Of a stretch of DNA of 64,000 nt, positions 45,795 to 54,600 are shown one piece after another. Under the pieces are notes generated by a model. The model ran no database searches and was not told the DNA's origin. It saw only the letters and a list, made by a program, of their open reading frames with translations. This stretch comes from Streptomyces virginiae (lineage in GTDB: Bacteria > Actinomycetota > Actinomycetes > Streptomycetales > Streptomycetaceae), in NCBI RefSeq assembly GCF_000720455.1, contig NZ_JOAK01000001.1, positions 596,202 to 660,201 on the forward strand, in the 5' to 3' direction. Numbering within the stretch: the first letter of the stretch is position 1; every line of letters starts with the position of its first letter. Both the position numbers and the translations under genes were made by a program.

Positions 45795-47573
45795 GTGAAC
45801 AGCAGCGACCAGGCACCACCCTCACCGCGCACCGGCGCACACCGGGCGCACGGGCGCACGGATCAAGAAGAGGAGCCGCCGCGCCCCTTCCGGCACGAGC
45901 CGTATCTCGACGGCCTGTTCACCTACTGCCTGTCGGTCCTCTGCGACCACGACACCGCCACCGACGTGCTCGGAGACGTCCTCGCCGTGGCCGAGCGCCA
46001 TCCCGGCCGCTGCCCGGACGAGGGCGACCGGCGGGCCTGGCTCTACGCGCTCGCCCGCTGGGGCTGCCTGCGCCGCCTGGCCGAGCAGCGGCGCGTACGC
46101 CAGGGAGCGCATTCCGCCCGGCGTGCGCCGGAGCACACCGGGCGCGAGCATGCGCCGGGGGGCGCAGCGGGCGACGGACCGGCCACGGAGGGCCGCCGAC
46201 AGCTTGACGTCAGCGCCTACCGCCGTACCGAGCTGGCCCGACTGGCCTGGCCGGAGGCCGCGGGGACCACGCCCGCGCAGCGCGAGGCACTCGAACTCGC
46301 CGTCCGCCATCGCCTCGGCGTCCCCGAACTCGCCGCCGTCCTCGGCACGCCCCCCGCCGCCGCCCGGGAGCTCCTGACCGGAGCCGCCTGCGAGGTGGAG
46401 CGCACCCGCGCCGCCCTCGCCGTCGTCGAGACCGGCAGCTGCCCCAGCGTCTCCCAGCTCACCGGCGGCGACCCGGACGGCACCGGCGGCGACGGAGACG
46501 TGCTGCTGTCCAGCACCCTGCGCGCCGAACTCGTCCGCCACGTCGACGACTGCCCCCGCTGCCGGCGCGTCGCCGAACGGGTGGGCGCCGCCGCCCCCTG
46601 GCCCGGCTCGGGCGGCGTCGACACCGCCGCACTGCCCCTCGTACCCGCCCCCCGCACCGCCGTCCACGCGGCGATGCTCCGCTCCGGCCGGGGCCGCGGC
46701 CGCAGCCCCGGCCCGCGCTTCGACCGCACCGGCTTCCCGATGGACCCCAAGGACCGCGCCGCCCGCCGCGACCGGCTGCGGGCCCGCGCCGTGACCACCA
46801 CCGTCGTGGCCACCGTCGTCGCGGCCCCGGTCCTGGCGCTGTGGGCCTCGTACCGCGGCGAACACGGCACCGGCGAACCCGTCGGCAACGGCTCCACCCG
46901 TATCTCCGCGAGCGAGACCGAGATGCCGACCGCCCGGATCGACGGCCGCCCGCTCACCGCCTACGAGAACACCGGGAACGCCACCGGCACCACCAGCGGC
47001 CCCGGCTTCGCCGAGAGCAGCGACTCCTCCGACGTCTCCGTCGAGGTGATCAGCACCGGCCCGCCGGCGACCCCCGACCACGCCGGCACCCCCGGCCGCC
47101 TCTCCGTGGCCGCGTCCTCGCGCGGCGCCCTCACCGTGCTCACCCTCACCGCCTCGGGCGGCGCCCCGGTGGACTGGCGGCTCTGGTCCGACGCGCCCTG
47201 GCTGCGCGCGAGCCGCACCGCGGGCACGCTCGCGCCTGGAGAATCGGTCACCCTGCACATCGCCGTGGATCCCGAGGCGCAGCCCGTCGGCGCCTGGACC
47301 GCCCGGGTCGGAGTCGACCCGACGGGTGCGGTGGTCTCCATCCGGGGCCGCGGCCGGCCCGCGTCGACACCGGCCCCGCAGCCGGAGCCGACGCAGCCCG
47401 CGAGCCCGTCGCCGACGCCGGACCAGACCCAGGGGCCCACACCGACGACGGCCCCGACGGAGCCGACGATCCCGCCGCCGTCCCCGACGCCCGCGCCGAC
47501 CCCGACGGACGGCACGGGCGGAACGGTTTCCCCCGCGCCCGACCCCGCACCGTCGGGGCCGGCGGGCGGCTGA
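45795..47573 (+). CDS. Sigma-like / zinc-finger / transmembrane / BACON fusion protein
   Basis: The 592 residues combine pieces usually found in separate proteins. Residues about 35-100 resemble sigma region 2 (EPYLDGLFTYCLSVLCDHDTATDVLGDVL), and 155-210 resemble sigma region 4 (TTPAQREALELAVRHRLGVPELAAVLGTPP). HVDDCPRCRR near 249 is the H-x3-C-x2-C zinc motif of anti-sigma factors. One transmembrane helix lies at about 333-352. Outside are a BACON-type beta domain (WLRASRTAGTLAPGESVTLHI) and a 70-residue Pro/Thr tail. It may be a membrane-tethered sigma factor or a decayed one used as a sensor. GTG start six bases after TACGGT. Confidence 0.8.
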   Translation: MNSSDQAPPSPRTGAHRAHGRTDQEEEPPRPFRHEPYLDGLFTYCLSVLCDHDTATDVLGDVLAVAERHPGRCPDEGDRRAWLYALARWGCLRRLAEQRRVRQGAHSARRAPEHTGREHAPGGAAGDGPATEGRRQLDVSAYRRTELARLAWPEAAGTTPAQREALELAVRHRLGVPELAAVLGTPPAAARELLTGAACEVERTRAALAVVETGSCPSVSQLTGGDPDGTGGDGDVLLSSTLRAELVRHVDDCPRCRRVAERVGAAAPWPGSGGVDTAALPLVPAPRTAVHAAMLRSGRGRGRSPGPRFDRTGFPMDPKDRAARRDRLRARAVTTTVVATVVAAPVLALWASYRGEHGTGEPVGNGSTRISASETEMPTARIDGRPLTAYENTGNATGTTSGPGFAESSDSSDVSVEVISTGPPATPDHAGTPGRLSVAASSRGALTVLTLTASGGAPVDWRLWSDAPWLRASRTAGTLAPGESVTLHIAVDPEAQPVGAWTARVGVDPTGAVVSIRGRGRPASTPAPQPEPTQPASPSPTPDQTQGPTPTTAPTEPTIPPPSPTPAPTPTDGTGGTVSPAPDPAPSGPAGG

Positions 47574-47614
47574 CCTCGTACGGTCGTCGGGGTCGTACGG
47601 GGTCCTGCGGGGTG

Positions 47615-48487
47615 CTACGGAGTCGGGTCCGCGGGGTGCGGAGCCATCGGCAGCAGCGATGCCAGCCGGGCCTCGCACAGCTGCACGAGCGCCTCGTAGC
47701 CCTCCTTGCCCATCAGCTCCGTCAGCTCGGCGCGGTACGACACGTACACCGGGTCCCCGGCGCCGTGCGCGGACGTCGCCGACGTGCACCACCAGTGCAG
47801 GTCGTGGCCGCCGGGACCCCAGCCGCGGCGGTCGTACTCGCCGATCGACACCTGCAGCACCCGGGTGTCGTCGGGCCGGTCGATCCACTCGTACGTCCGG
47901 CGGATCGGCAGCTGCCAGCAGACGTCCGGCTTGGTCTCCAGCGGCTCCCTGCCCTCCCTCAGCGCGAGGATGTGGAGCGAGCAGCCGGCCCCGGCGGGGA
48001 AACCGGGCCGGTTCAGGAAGATGCACGCGCCGTCCCAGCGGCGGGTCTGCTTCTCCCCGTCGTCGTCGTTCTGCGTCCACCCGCTCTCGCTGCCGACGTC
48101 GTGGAACTGCCACACCTCGGGCGTCAGCCGCGCCACGTGCTCCGCGACGCGCTTCTCGTCGTCCTCGTCGGAGAAGTGCGCACCGAGCGTGCAGCAGCCG
48201 TCCGAGGCCCTGCCCGCCTGGATGCCCTGGCAGCCGCTCCCGAAGATGCAGGTCCAGCGGGAGGTGAGCCAGGTCAGGTCACAGCGGAAGACCTGCTCGT
48301 CGTCGGCGGGGTCGGGGAACTCCACCCAGGCCCGGGGGAAATCGAGCCCCTTCTCATCAGCCACGGCCTTGCCCTTCCCGGCCTTGCCGCCCTTGGCGCC
48401 GCCCGTGCTCTTGATCGGGTTCTTGCCTGAGTCCTTGCCCGTGTCCTTCTGCGACCGGGTCTTGTTGGCCTTCTTCGTATTTGGCAC
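47615..48487 (-). CDS. Conserved cysteine-containing hypothetical protein
   Basis: The 290-residue protein has a Lys/Gly-rich N terminus (about 40 residues) followed by a compact domain with several cysteines: [49 protein letters not shown] and [12 protein letters not shown]. The spacing suggests a metal or Fe-S site, as in YkgJ-like proteins, but I cannot name the family with confidence. The GTG start lies seven bases after TAGGCT (leaderless pattern). It is divergent from ppx across a 63-base gap. Confidence 0.72.
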   Translation of the reverse strand: MPNTKKANKTRSQKDTGKDSGKNPIKSTGGAKGGKAGKGKAVADEKGLDFPRAWVEFPDPADDEQVFRCDLTWLTSRWTCIFGSGCQGIQAGRASDGCCTLGAHFSDEDDEKRVAEHVARLTPEVWQFHDVGSESGWTQNDDDGEKQTRRWDGACIFLNRPGFPAGAGCSLHILALREGREPLETKPDVCWQLPIRRTYEWIDRPDDTRVLQVSIGEYDRRGWGPGGHDLHWWCTSATSAHGAGDPVYVSYRAELTELMGKEGYEALVQLCEARLASLLPMAPHPADPTP

Positions 48488-48550
48488 AAACCCAAGCCTA
48501 AGCGCCCCTTACACAACCCCTGAGTCTTCCTCGCAGTAGCGTTTCCCCCT

Positions 48551-49498
48551 ATGAGACTCGGTGTCCTTGATGTGGGTTCGAATACCGTCCATCTGCTGGT
48601 GGTGGACGCGCACCCCGGTGCGCGCCCGCAGCCCGCGCACTCGCACAAGGTGGAGATAAGGCTGGCGGAGCTCCTCGACGACGCCGGCGCCGTCACCCCC
48701 GCGGGCGTCGAGCGGCTCCTCTCGGTCGTCAACGAAGCGGTGCAGGCCGCCGAGGACAAGGGCTGCGAGGACGTCCTGCCCTTCGCGACCAGCGCGGTGC
48801 GCGAGGCCACGAACGCGGACGAGGTCCTGGCCCGGGTCAAGGCCGAGACCGGCGTCGACCTGCCGGTGCTGAGCGGTGAGGACGAGGCGCGGCTCACCTT
48901 CCTCGCCGCCCGCCGCTGGTTCGGCTGGTCGGCCGGGAAGCTGCTGGTCCTGGACATCGGCGGCGGCTCCCTGGAGATCGCCTACGGCATCGACGAGGAC
49001 CCGGACGCGGCCGTCTCGCTCCCGCTGGGCGCGGGCCGCCTCACCGCGGGCTGGCTGCCGGGCGACCCGCCCGACGCCGTCGACATCCGGGCGCTGCGGC
49101 GGCACGTGCGGACGGAGATCGCCCGGACGGTCCGCGAGTTCAGCCGCTTCGGGGCCCCGGACCACGTGGTGGCGACGTCGAAGACGTTCAAGCAGCTGGC
49201 CCGCATCGCGGGCGCGGCCCGCTCGGCCGACGGCCTGTACGTGCAGCGCGACCTCAGCCGCAAGGCCCTGGAGGAATGGGTCCCGCGCCTGGCCGCGATG
49301 ACGACCGCCCAGCGCTCCACCCTCCCGGGCGTCTCGGAGGGCCGGGCGAACCAGCTCCTGGCGGGCGCGCTGGTCGCCGAGGCCACGATGGACCTCTTCG
49401 GCGTCGAGGAGCTGGAGATCTGCCCGTGGGCCCTGCGCGAGGGCGTCATCCTCCGCCGCCTGGACCACCTCCCCACCCCGGGCGCGGCACCGGCGTAG
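48551..49498 (+). CDS. ppx: Ppx/GppA-family phosphatase (exopolyphosphatase-like)
   Basis: The protein starts [20 protein letters not shown], the phosphate-1 motif of the ASKHA fold, followed by [39 protein letters not shown] and [15 protein letters not shown]. At 315 residues it is the short actinobacterial form that lacks the C-terminal HD domain. Such enzymes hydrolyse polyphosphate or pppGpp; short actinobacterial ones mainly act on short-chain polyphosphate. TAGCGT lies eight bases before the ATG (leaderless pattern). Substrate is from family knowledge. Confidence 0.9.
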   Translation: MRLGVLDVGSNTVHLLVVDAHPGARPQPAHSHKVEIRLAELLDDAGAVTPAGVERLLSVVNEAVQAAEDKGCEDVLPFATSAVREATNADEVLARVKAETGVDLPVLSGEDEARLTFLAARRWFGWSAGKLLVLDIGGGSLEIAYGIDEDPDAAVSLPLGAGRLTAGWLPGDPPDAVDIRALRRHVRTEIARTVREFSRFGAPDHVVATSKTFKQLARIAGAARSADGLYVQRDLSRKALEEWVPRLAAMTTAQRSTLPGVSEGRANQLLAGALVAEATMDLFGVEELEICPWALREGVILRRLDHLPTPGAAPA

Positions 49499-50095
49499 AG
49501 GGTAGGGGGGAGCCCCGGGCGGGGGTACGCGTACGGGTGCCCGCGCACTCGGCGCCTTCACCCCCGCGGCTCCACCGCTGCCGGTCGGTGGCTGCCCACC
49601 CGCCCCCGTCGGGGCCGGGGCGGGGGCCGGTCGTCTGCCGGGCGGGGGCTTCGGCGGGGGCGACCTGCCGGGGCGGTGTCGGAGATGGGCTGGGGGTTTC
49701 CCGTCAGTCCCATCGTCTCTCCGGGCCGTGCCGGCCCCTCAAGGGCGCTCCCTGCGGTCGCGTCGCTGCGCGATGGCCTTCGGCCACCCTTGACCGCCCG
49801 TCCCGCCCCGGACATACGAGGACAGCCGGGAAGCCCCCGAAGGAACGGGCCGGGCCATCGATCATGAGACGGGGTGTCGGAGATGCCCGGGCGGAGCCCG
49901 GGGCGCCCCAAATCGCCACGCGCTCCTGACGGATGGCGGCTGCGAGTCCCTTGGGCTGGGCATAGGCCGCCATCGATCGCTACGCGCTTCTCCATCGCGC
50001 GTCTGCCATCGGTCCGGGGCCGGTCATGAGCCGCAGGCACCTGGATCCACTTCTCATGGAGGGCGTCTGCGGGCGGTCCTCACGCAGTTGAGCCG
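49499..50095. repeat. Intergenic stretch with repeat-like sequence, no gene
   Basis: These 597 bases have frames on both strands but none with normal codon use. A 13-base direct repeat, GGTGTCGGAGATG, occurs at 49675-49687 and 49873-49885. CCCGGGCGGAGCCCGGG is a palindrome right after the second copy, and a similar GGGGCGGAGCCCC occurs at 42698-42710. The block between the copies (CTCCCTGCGGTCGCGTCGC, GATGGCCTTCGGCCAC) resembles sequence I associate with dispersed Streptomyces intergenic repeats. It marks the left edge of the accessory stretch. Confidence 0.5.
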
Positions 50096-50401
50096 TCAAG
50101 CCGTGCGGGGTCCGCCGCCCCATCGCCCCCGCAGAACCTCGGCCCAGTCGCCGGCTTCCGGACCCGGATCCTCCCACGGCGGCACCCGGCTGGGAGCCGT
50201 CTCGATCAAGTGCACGAGCGTCCAGGCGACGCCGTAGCAGTCGTCGGGGCCGAAGCAGGCGGCCAGGGCAGCTGCCTCTTCGGACGTGACGGGGCGGGAG
50301 ATCGTCCTCAGCTGGCGTTCACGCCGGTCGATCTCCTCCTCGCTCGCGTCCCAGTCGGGAAGCGGTCCGTCGGCAACGAACGTCTGCACCTCGGGTCTCA
50401 T
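50096..50401 (-). CDS. Hypothetical protein
   Basis: A 101-residue acidic protein from the ATG at 50401 (MRPEVQTFVADGPLPDWDASEEEIDRRERQL). The middle (VTSEEAAALAACFGPDDCYGVAWTLVHLIETAPS) looks helical and contains two cysteines. A longer frame to 50581 is possible but its N terminus is not protein-like. Codon bias is weaker than in core genes. I do not recognise the family; it resembles small accessory proteins scattered in Streptomyces genomes. Confidence 0.55.
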   Translation of the reverse strand: MRPEVQTFVADGPLPDWDASEEEIDRRERQLRTISRPVTSEEAAALAACFGPDDCYGVAWTLVHLIETAPSRVPPWEDPGPEAGDWAEVLRGRWGGGPRTA

Positions 50402-50549
50402 GACCCGAATGATCGGCTCCCCCGCGGCCCTGGACAAGCTGCCCCGTTCTGCTGCACGCCAGCCGTGGTGAACCGGCTCCTGTCGTCCGGTCACTGGGAA
50501 GGCCGGCATCCTTGCGAAAGAGCTGCCGGCTTCGCGGAACAGACCCCCT

Positions 50550-50570
50550 CGGACGGTCTGCGACCGTCCG
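50550..50570 (-). terminator. Hairpin after the 76-residue gene
   Basis: CGGACGGTC (50550-50558) and GACCGTCCG (50562-50570) make a perfect 9-bp stem with a three-base loop, eight bases beyond the stop of the minus-strand gene at 50578. There is no clear T tract. Confidence 0.55.
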
Positions 50571-50577
50571 GGGCGGG

Positions 50578-50808
50578 TCACGTGTGGTGGCCCGGGTGCG
50601 GTTCGGTCGGCTCGATGTTGTCCACCGCTGTGGAGAACTCGCGGCCGGACGGGCCCCGGATGTATGCGAGCTCCACCCAGTAGGGGTGGAGTGAGGTCGA
50701 CACGTCTTCGTTGATCACTGCCATCAGCTCGCCTTCCATGCCGCTGGCCACGTCGCGCACGCGCCGTCGGAGCAGGGGGTGCGGCACGTACTCGTAGCCG
50801 TCAGTCAT
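50578..50808 (-). CDS. Small hypothetical protein
   Basis: A 76-residue protein (MTDGYEYVPHPLLRRRVRDVASGMEGELMAVINEDV) with a beta-rich look; VELAYIRGPSGREFSTAVDNIEP forms the C-terminal half. Its ATG lies inside the last codons of the upstream 49-residue frame, so the two are coupled. This pair-like arrangement of tiny genes is seen in accessory parts of Streptomyces genomes. A hairpin follows the stop. Function unknown. Confidence 0.6.
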   Translation of the reverse strand: MTDGYEYVPHPLLRRRVRDVASGMEGELMAVINEDVSTSLHPYWVELAYIRGPSGREFSTAVDNIEPTEPHPGHHT

Positions 50809-50950
50809 CGATGGATCCGATGAACCGCTCCCAGCCGACACGCGCCCGTTCCAGGAGGTCCTGGCTGGGGCCGGGTGGGCCGAGGCGACACGGGCGTTGC
50901 GCGAGCTGCCGTGGCTCTTCCGGCCGGGGGTGTTCGTCCTTCTCGGTCAC
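50801..50950 (-). CDS. Very small hypothetical protein coupled to the next gene
   Basis: The 49-residue frame from GTG 50950 reads VTEKDEHPRPEEPRQLAQRP near the start and ends DLLERARVGWERFIGSIDD. GGAGGG lies three bases upstream of the GTG, and third codon positions are GC-rich. The last eight bases overlap the start of the 76-residue gene. The C-terminal helix looks amphipathic. No family is recognised. Confidence 0.5.
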   Translation of the reverse strand: MTEKDEHPRPEEPRQLAQRPCRLGPPGPSQDLLERARVGWERFIGSIDD

Positions 50951-51017
50951 GAGCCCTCCATCTGTCCTTGGCGTAGGGACAGATGGTGTTCCTCTGCAAG
51001 AGCCGCAAAGGATGCGT

Positions 51018-51659
51018 CTACGGATTGACGATGGCGGGCAGGTCGGTGAGGGAGTTGATCGACCAGTCCGCCGCGGCCCTGACCTCGGGGTCGTCCGCCC
51101 ACCAATGTCCCCAGGGGCCGCGGCGGATGTGGGCGGTGCGCAGGCCCGCGGCTCGGGCCGGGTGGATGTCGTTGGCCGGGTGATCGCCGACGTAGAGGGT
51201 TTCGGCGGCCGGGCTGCCGGACACCGTCAGTACCCGTTCGAAGAACGCGGGTGCCGGCTTCGACACCTTCCAGTCGCCGGACGTGACGACGAGGTCTGCG
51301 GGGAGGTCCAGCGCGCGCAGCAACTCGCCTGCCCGGCGGCTCTGGTTGCCCGCCACGACGACTCGTACCCCGTCCGCCCGCAGGGCCGACAGGGCGGGGC
51401 GGACGTCCTCGTAGAGGTCCGTCTCCTCGAGCCGTTCGCCGCGTCCCGCGGCCTCTCGGGCGGCGTATTCGGCGGTGATGTCGATGCCCGGCCGCAGGAG
51501 GCGGAGGGCGTCCGCGTTGTCCCGTCCGTCCACGACCACCGCACCGACCAGTGCGGAAAGGGTGTGCCGGGGTACGTCGAGCCAGTCCGCCCACGCCCCC
51601 CAATAGCGATCGTCCCGGGTCAGGGTCTCGCCGATGTCCAGGACGACGGTCCGCATCAT
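51018..51659 (-). CDS. HAD-superfamily hydrolase
   Basis: Motif I is VVLDIGETLTRDDRYWGAW, with the nucleophile Asp but Gly-Glu in place of the usual second Asp (DxGxT). Motif II lies at VVVAGNQSRRAG (Asn), motif III is the Lys in WKVSKPAPAFF, and motif IV is YVGDHPANDIHPARAAG. The cap insertion is helical. It is probably a small-molecule phosphatase. The missing second Asp, which protonates the leaving group, could slow classic phosphatase turnover. It lies 27 bases downstream of the next gene on the same strand, so the two are probably cotranscribed. Confidence 0.85.
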   Translation of the reverse strand: MMRTVVLDIGETLTRDDRYWGAWADWLDVPRHTLSALVGAVVVDGRDNADALRLLRPGIDITAEYAAREAAGRGERLEETDLYEDVRPALSALRADGVRVVVAGNQSRRAGELLRALDLPADLVVTSGDWKVSKPAPAFFERVLTVSGSPAAETLYVGDHPANDIHPARAAGLRTAHIRRGPWGHWWADDPEVRAAADWSINSLTDLPAIVNP

Positions 51660-51686
51660 TGCGTCAGCGTACCGACGCGCCGGCGC

Positions 51687-52226
51687 TCAGGCCTCCGGTT
51701 GCGGTTCCAGGGCCGGGGCCGGGGGGAAGCCCAGGTGGTTCAGGAGGGTGTCGAAGAGTTCCTCCGCGAAGGGGTCGTGGGAGTGCAGGGTCGCCTCGAT
51801 GGTGGCCGCGGCCACGTTTTCGCCGAAGCCCGCGGACCGGGCCCACGACAGGGCGCCCGCGGCGTCGTCGGTGACGTGGGCGGCCAGTTCGGGCAGGGGG
51901 CGGTCCGTCATCGCGGCCGCCGTCTTGAGGTTCAGCCAGGCGTCCCAGCGCTCGCCGCCGGGTTCCAGGCCGACGACCAGCGCCACGTCGCTGTCGTGCA
52001 CGGAGGCGATGCAGGCCGGGGCGCCGGTCCACTCGACCAGCGCACGCAGGACGTGGTCCGGGTCCCCGGGCAGCGTGCGGTGGAACTGCCATGTCTGCCA
52101 GCCGCCCGGTCTCGGCCGCCATGACGTGATCCCGCCCGCGTCGTCCTCCTGCGCGCCGCCGAAGACCGGCGCCCGCAGCAGTGGACGATCGCTGCGGCCG
52201 AAGACCAGTTCACCCGTGAAACCCAT
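51687..52226 (-). CDS. Hypothetical protein, first gene of a two-gene unit with the HAD hydrolase
   Basis: A 179-residue protein from ATG 52226 (MGFTGELVFGRSDRPLLRAPVFGGAQ), preceded by GGGGGAGCGGGA. It has a mixed alpha/beta look, with CIASVHDSDVALVVGLEPGG and WDAWLNLKTAAAM. The frame could extend to 52313, but that would cross the divergent promoter. I recognise it only as a Streptomyces accessory protein. Role unknown. Confidence 0.65.
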   Translation of the reverse strand: MGFTGELVFGRSDRPLLRAPVFGGAQEDDAGGITSWRPRPGGWQTWQFHRTLPGDPDHVLRALVEWTGAPACIASVHDSDVALVVGLEPGGERWDAWLNLKTAAAMTDRPLPELAAHVTDDAAGALSWARSAGFGENVAAATIEATLHSHDPFAEELFDTLLNHLGFPPAPALEPQPEA

Positions 52227-52311
52227 TCCCGCTCCCCCGACGAGGTCCTGGCCGGACCATAGGGGCCGACACCGACAAGCGCTGTCGGTGGTGGTCGGCA
52301 GGATGGTGACC

Positions 52312-52962
52312 ATGAGTCACAACATCTCGTACTCGACGGCGGACAAGGCCCACGTGCTGGCCTACCTCGGCAGCAAGGGCGACCTCACGGCGGATCAGCT
52401 GCGCCGGCTGGAGCTCATGCGCAATCGCGCGAGGGCCTATCAGGACGGCCTCGACCACCAGGGCGTGGACTGGGGGTTGTCCGTCCCCGACGCGCTGGAG
52501 CACCTCGTCGCCGGGCACACCGACTCGGACGCGGACTGCGCGGGCAACGCCTACACCACCGCCCTGCAGCTCGTCATCGACAGCAACGCCTCGGACGGCT
52601 CGCACCTGGGCACGTACTCCAGGCCCAGCACCTTCTTCGGCCTCGTCGACGACGAGATGCGCCGGCTCGGCGTGCCCGCCGACCTGCTGCCCCACGGGTT
52701 CCTCTACGGCGGGCCGCCCGTGGAATTCCCCGACATCCCCTGGTCGATGGACGGATACCCCGCCATCGGGCACCTGCCGCTCGCGAGGACCAAGGCGGCC
52801 GCCGGCGCCTACCGGGCCGTCCTGCCGCGGATGGACCCGGACTTCCACTACGACGTGCAGGAGCTCGTCGACAAGCTCGAAGCCGAGCACGAGGAGTGGG
52901 AGCGCGCGACGAGGGACCTCGACTGGTACACCCAGGACACGCTCTTCTTCCGGCTCGTCTGA
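52312..52962 (+). CDS. Hypothetical protein (DUF7691-like)
   Basis: The 216-residue protein starts [23 protein letters not shown] and contains [36 protein letters not shown] and [21 protein letters not shown]. From memory this matches the DUF7691 family of Streptomyces, often present in several copies per genome and sometimes near toxin-immunity or contact genes; I am not certain of the number. No signal peptide or membrane helix. It is divergent from the two-gene unit at 51018-52226. Confidence 0.68.
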   Translation: MSHNISYSTADKAHVLAYLGSKGDLTADQLRRLELMRNRARAYQDGLDHQGVDWGLSVPDALEHLVAGHTDSDADCAGNAYTTALQLVIDSNASDGSHLGTYSRPSTFFGLVDDEMRRLGVPADLLPHGFLYGGPPVEFPDIPWSMDGYPAIGHLPLARTKAAAGAYRAVLPRMDPDFHYDVQELVDKLEAEHEEWERATRDLDWYTQDTLFFRLV

Positions 52963-53030
52963 CGGCCGGAACCGGGCCCGCGTGGCGGCCGTCACGTACC
53001 GGGCGGCCGCGGGCCCCGTACCCTGTCCCC

Positions 53031-53858
53031 GTGGCAGAACCCGTCCGCATCCCCACCGCGAAGGTCGCCCTGTCCACCGCCTCCGTCTATCCGGAGTCCA
53101 CGGCGACCGCCTTCGAGATCGCCGCACGCCTCGGATACGACGGCGTCGAGGTGATGGTGTGGACGGATCCGGTCAGCCAGGACATCGACGCGCTGCGCCG
53201 CCTGTCGGACCAGCACCAGGTGCCGATCCTCGCCGTCCACGCGCCCTGCCTGCTGATCACCCAGCGGGTGTGGTCCACCGATCCGTGGGTCAAGCTCCAG
53301 CGCGCCCGGTCGGCGGCCGAGAAGCTCGGCGCGTCCACCGTCGTCGTGCATCCGCCGTTCCGGTGGCAGCGCCAGTACGCCCGGGACTTCGTCTCCGGTA
53401 TCTGGCGGATGGCAGAGGAGACCGACGTCCGGTTCGCCGTGGAGAACATGTATCCGTGGCGGTACCGCGACCGCGAGATGCTCGCCTACGCCCCCGAGTG
53501 GGACGTGACGAAGGACGACTACCGGCACTTCACCGTCGACCTGTCGCACACCGCGACCGCCCGCACGGACGCGACCGCGATGATCGACCGGATGGGGGAG
53601 CGGCTCGCCCACGTGCACCTCGCCGACGGGAACGGATCGGCGAAGGACGAGCACCTGGTGCCGGGGCGCGGTACGCAGCCCTGCGCCGAGCTGCTGGAAC
53701 GCCTCGCCCGGAGCTCCTTCGACGGCCACGTGGTGATCGAGGTCAACACGCGGCGGGCGATGTCCTCCGCCGAGCGCGAGGCCGACCTCGCCGAGGCGCT
53801 GGCCTTCACCCGCCTGCACCTGGCCACCGCCGGGCACGACCGGGCCCGCCGGCCGTGA
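53031..53858 (+). CDS. Sugar phosphate isomerase/epimerase-like protein (AP endonuclease 2 / xylose isomerase-like TIM barrel)
   Basis: The GTG at 53031 lies six bases after TACCCT (leaderless pattern). The sequence has TIM-barrel strands and metal-site segments: [80 protein letters not shown] and VVIEVNT. These His/Glu/Asp residues normally hold divalent metals in this fold. The exact reaction is unknown. A GTGA overlap couples it to a TetR regulator. Confidence 0.83.
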   Translation: MAEPVRIPTAKVALSTASVYPESTATAFEIAARLGYDGVEVMVWTDPVSQDIDALRRLSDQHQVPILAVHAPCLLITQRVWSTDPWVKLQRARSAAEKLGASTVVVHPPFRWQRQYARDFVSGIWRMAEETDVRFAVENMYPWRYRDREMLAYAPEWDVTKDDYRHFTVDLSHTATARTDATAMIDRMGERLAHVHLADGNGSAKDEHLVPGRGTQPCAELLERLARSSFDGHVVIEVNTRRAMSSAEREADLAEALAFTRLHLATAGHDRARRP

Positions 53859-54475
53859 CCGGGGAGAGCACGCCGCGCCGCCGGGGCCCGGGCCGGCCCC
53901 GCCAGGACGAGGCCGAGGAGGGTCCGGGCACCCAGGAGCGCATCCGGCTCGCCGCCCGTGAGGTGTTCGCGGAGCGCGGCTACGACAAGACGTCCGTGCG
54001 CGGCATCGCGAAGGTCGCCGGCGTGGACCCGGCGCTGGTGCACCACTACTTCGGCAGCAAGGACGACCTGTTCGCCGCGGCCATCGAGATGAGCATGGAG
54101 CCGGCCCTGGTGGTCCCGGCCGTCATCGGCGAGGGGCCCGACGGCATCGGCGAGCGCCTCGCCCGCTACTTCCTCGGGGTGTGGGAGAACCCGGTCACCC
54201 GGGCCCCGCTGCTCGCCGTGATCCGCTCCGCGCTCACGCACGAGGCCGCCGCGAAGGTGCTGCGCGGGCTGGTGCTGCGCAGGGTCCTGGAGCGGGTCGC
54301 CGCCGACCTGGACGTGCCCGATCCGACCTTCCGCGCCGAGCTCGCCGCCTCCCACATGGTCGGCATCGCGATCCTGCGCTACGTCCTGCGGGTCGAGCCC
54401 CTCGCGTCCGCGGACCCGGAGGACATCGTGGCGCTCGTGGCCCCTACGCTTCAGCGGTACCTGACCGAGGGCTGA
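53855..54475 (+). CDS. TetR-family transcriptional regulator
   Basis: The 206-residue protein starts at a GTG overlapping the isomerase stop. A Pro/Arg-rich leader ([19 protein letters not shown]) precedes the HTH ([51 protein letters not shown]), a standard TetR DNA-binding domain. The C-terminal domain is helical and ligand-binding. Its targets are unknown. It precedes ilvD; an ABC exporter about 5 kb downstream has an orphan palindromic operator. Confidence 0.9.
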   Translation: MTGESTPRRRGPGRPRQDEAEEGPGTQERIRLAAREVFAERGYDKTSVRGIAKVAGVDPALVHHYFGSKDDLFAAAIEMSMEPALVVPAVIGEGPDGIGERLARYFLGVWENPVTRAPLLAVIRSALTHEAAAKVLRGLVLRRVLERVAADLDVPDPTFRAELAASHMVGIAILRYVLRVEPLASADPEDIVALVAPTLQRYLTEG

Positions 54476-54600
54476 GCCGCCCGTCCCGCCATGCGGACAT
54501 GCCGTCCGGATCCCGGGCGGTGGGCGTAGCCTCGTATCTGAGCCATATCCGCAGTCGCGGCCGACCGTACGGCCAGCCGCACTCATGGGGAGTGAACCGC

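Noticed and set aside
49704..49973. Apparent small proteins in the 49.5-50.1 kb interval
   Set aside because: Arg/Pro/Gly-rich products, frames open on both strands, and embedded direct repeats and palindromes indicate repeated intergenic DNA rather than genes.
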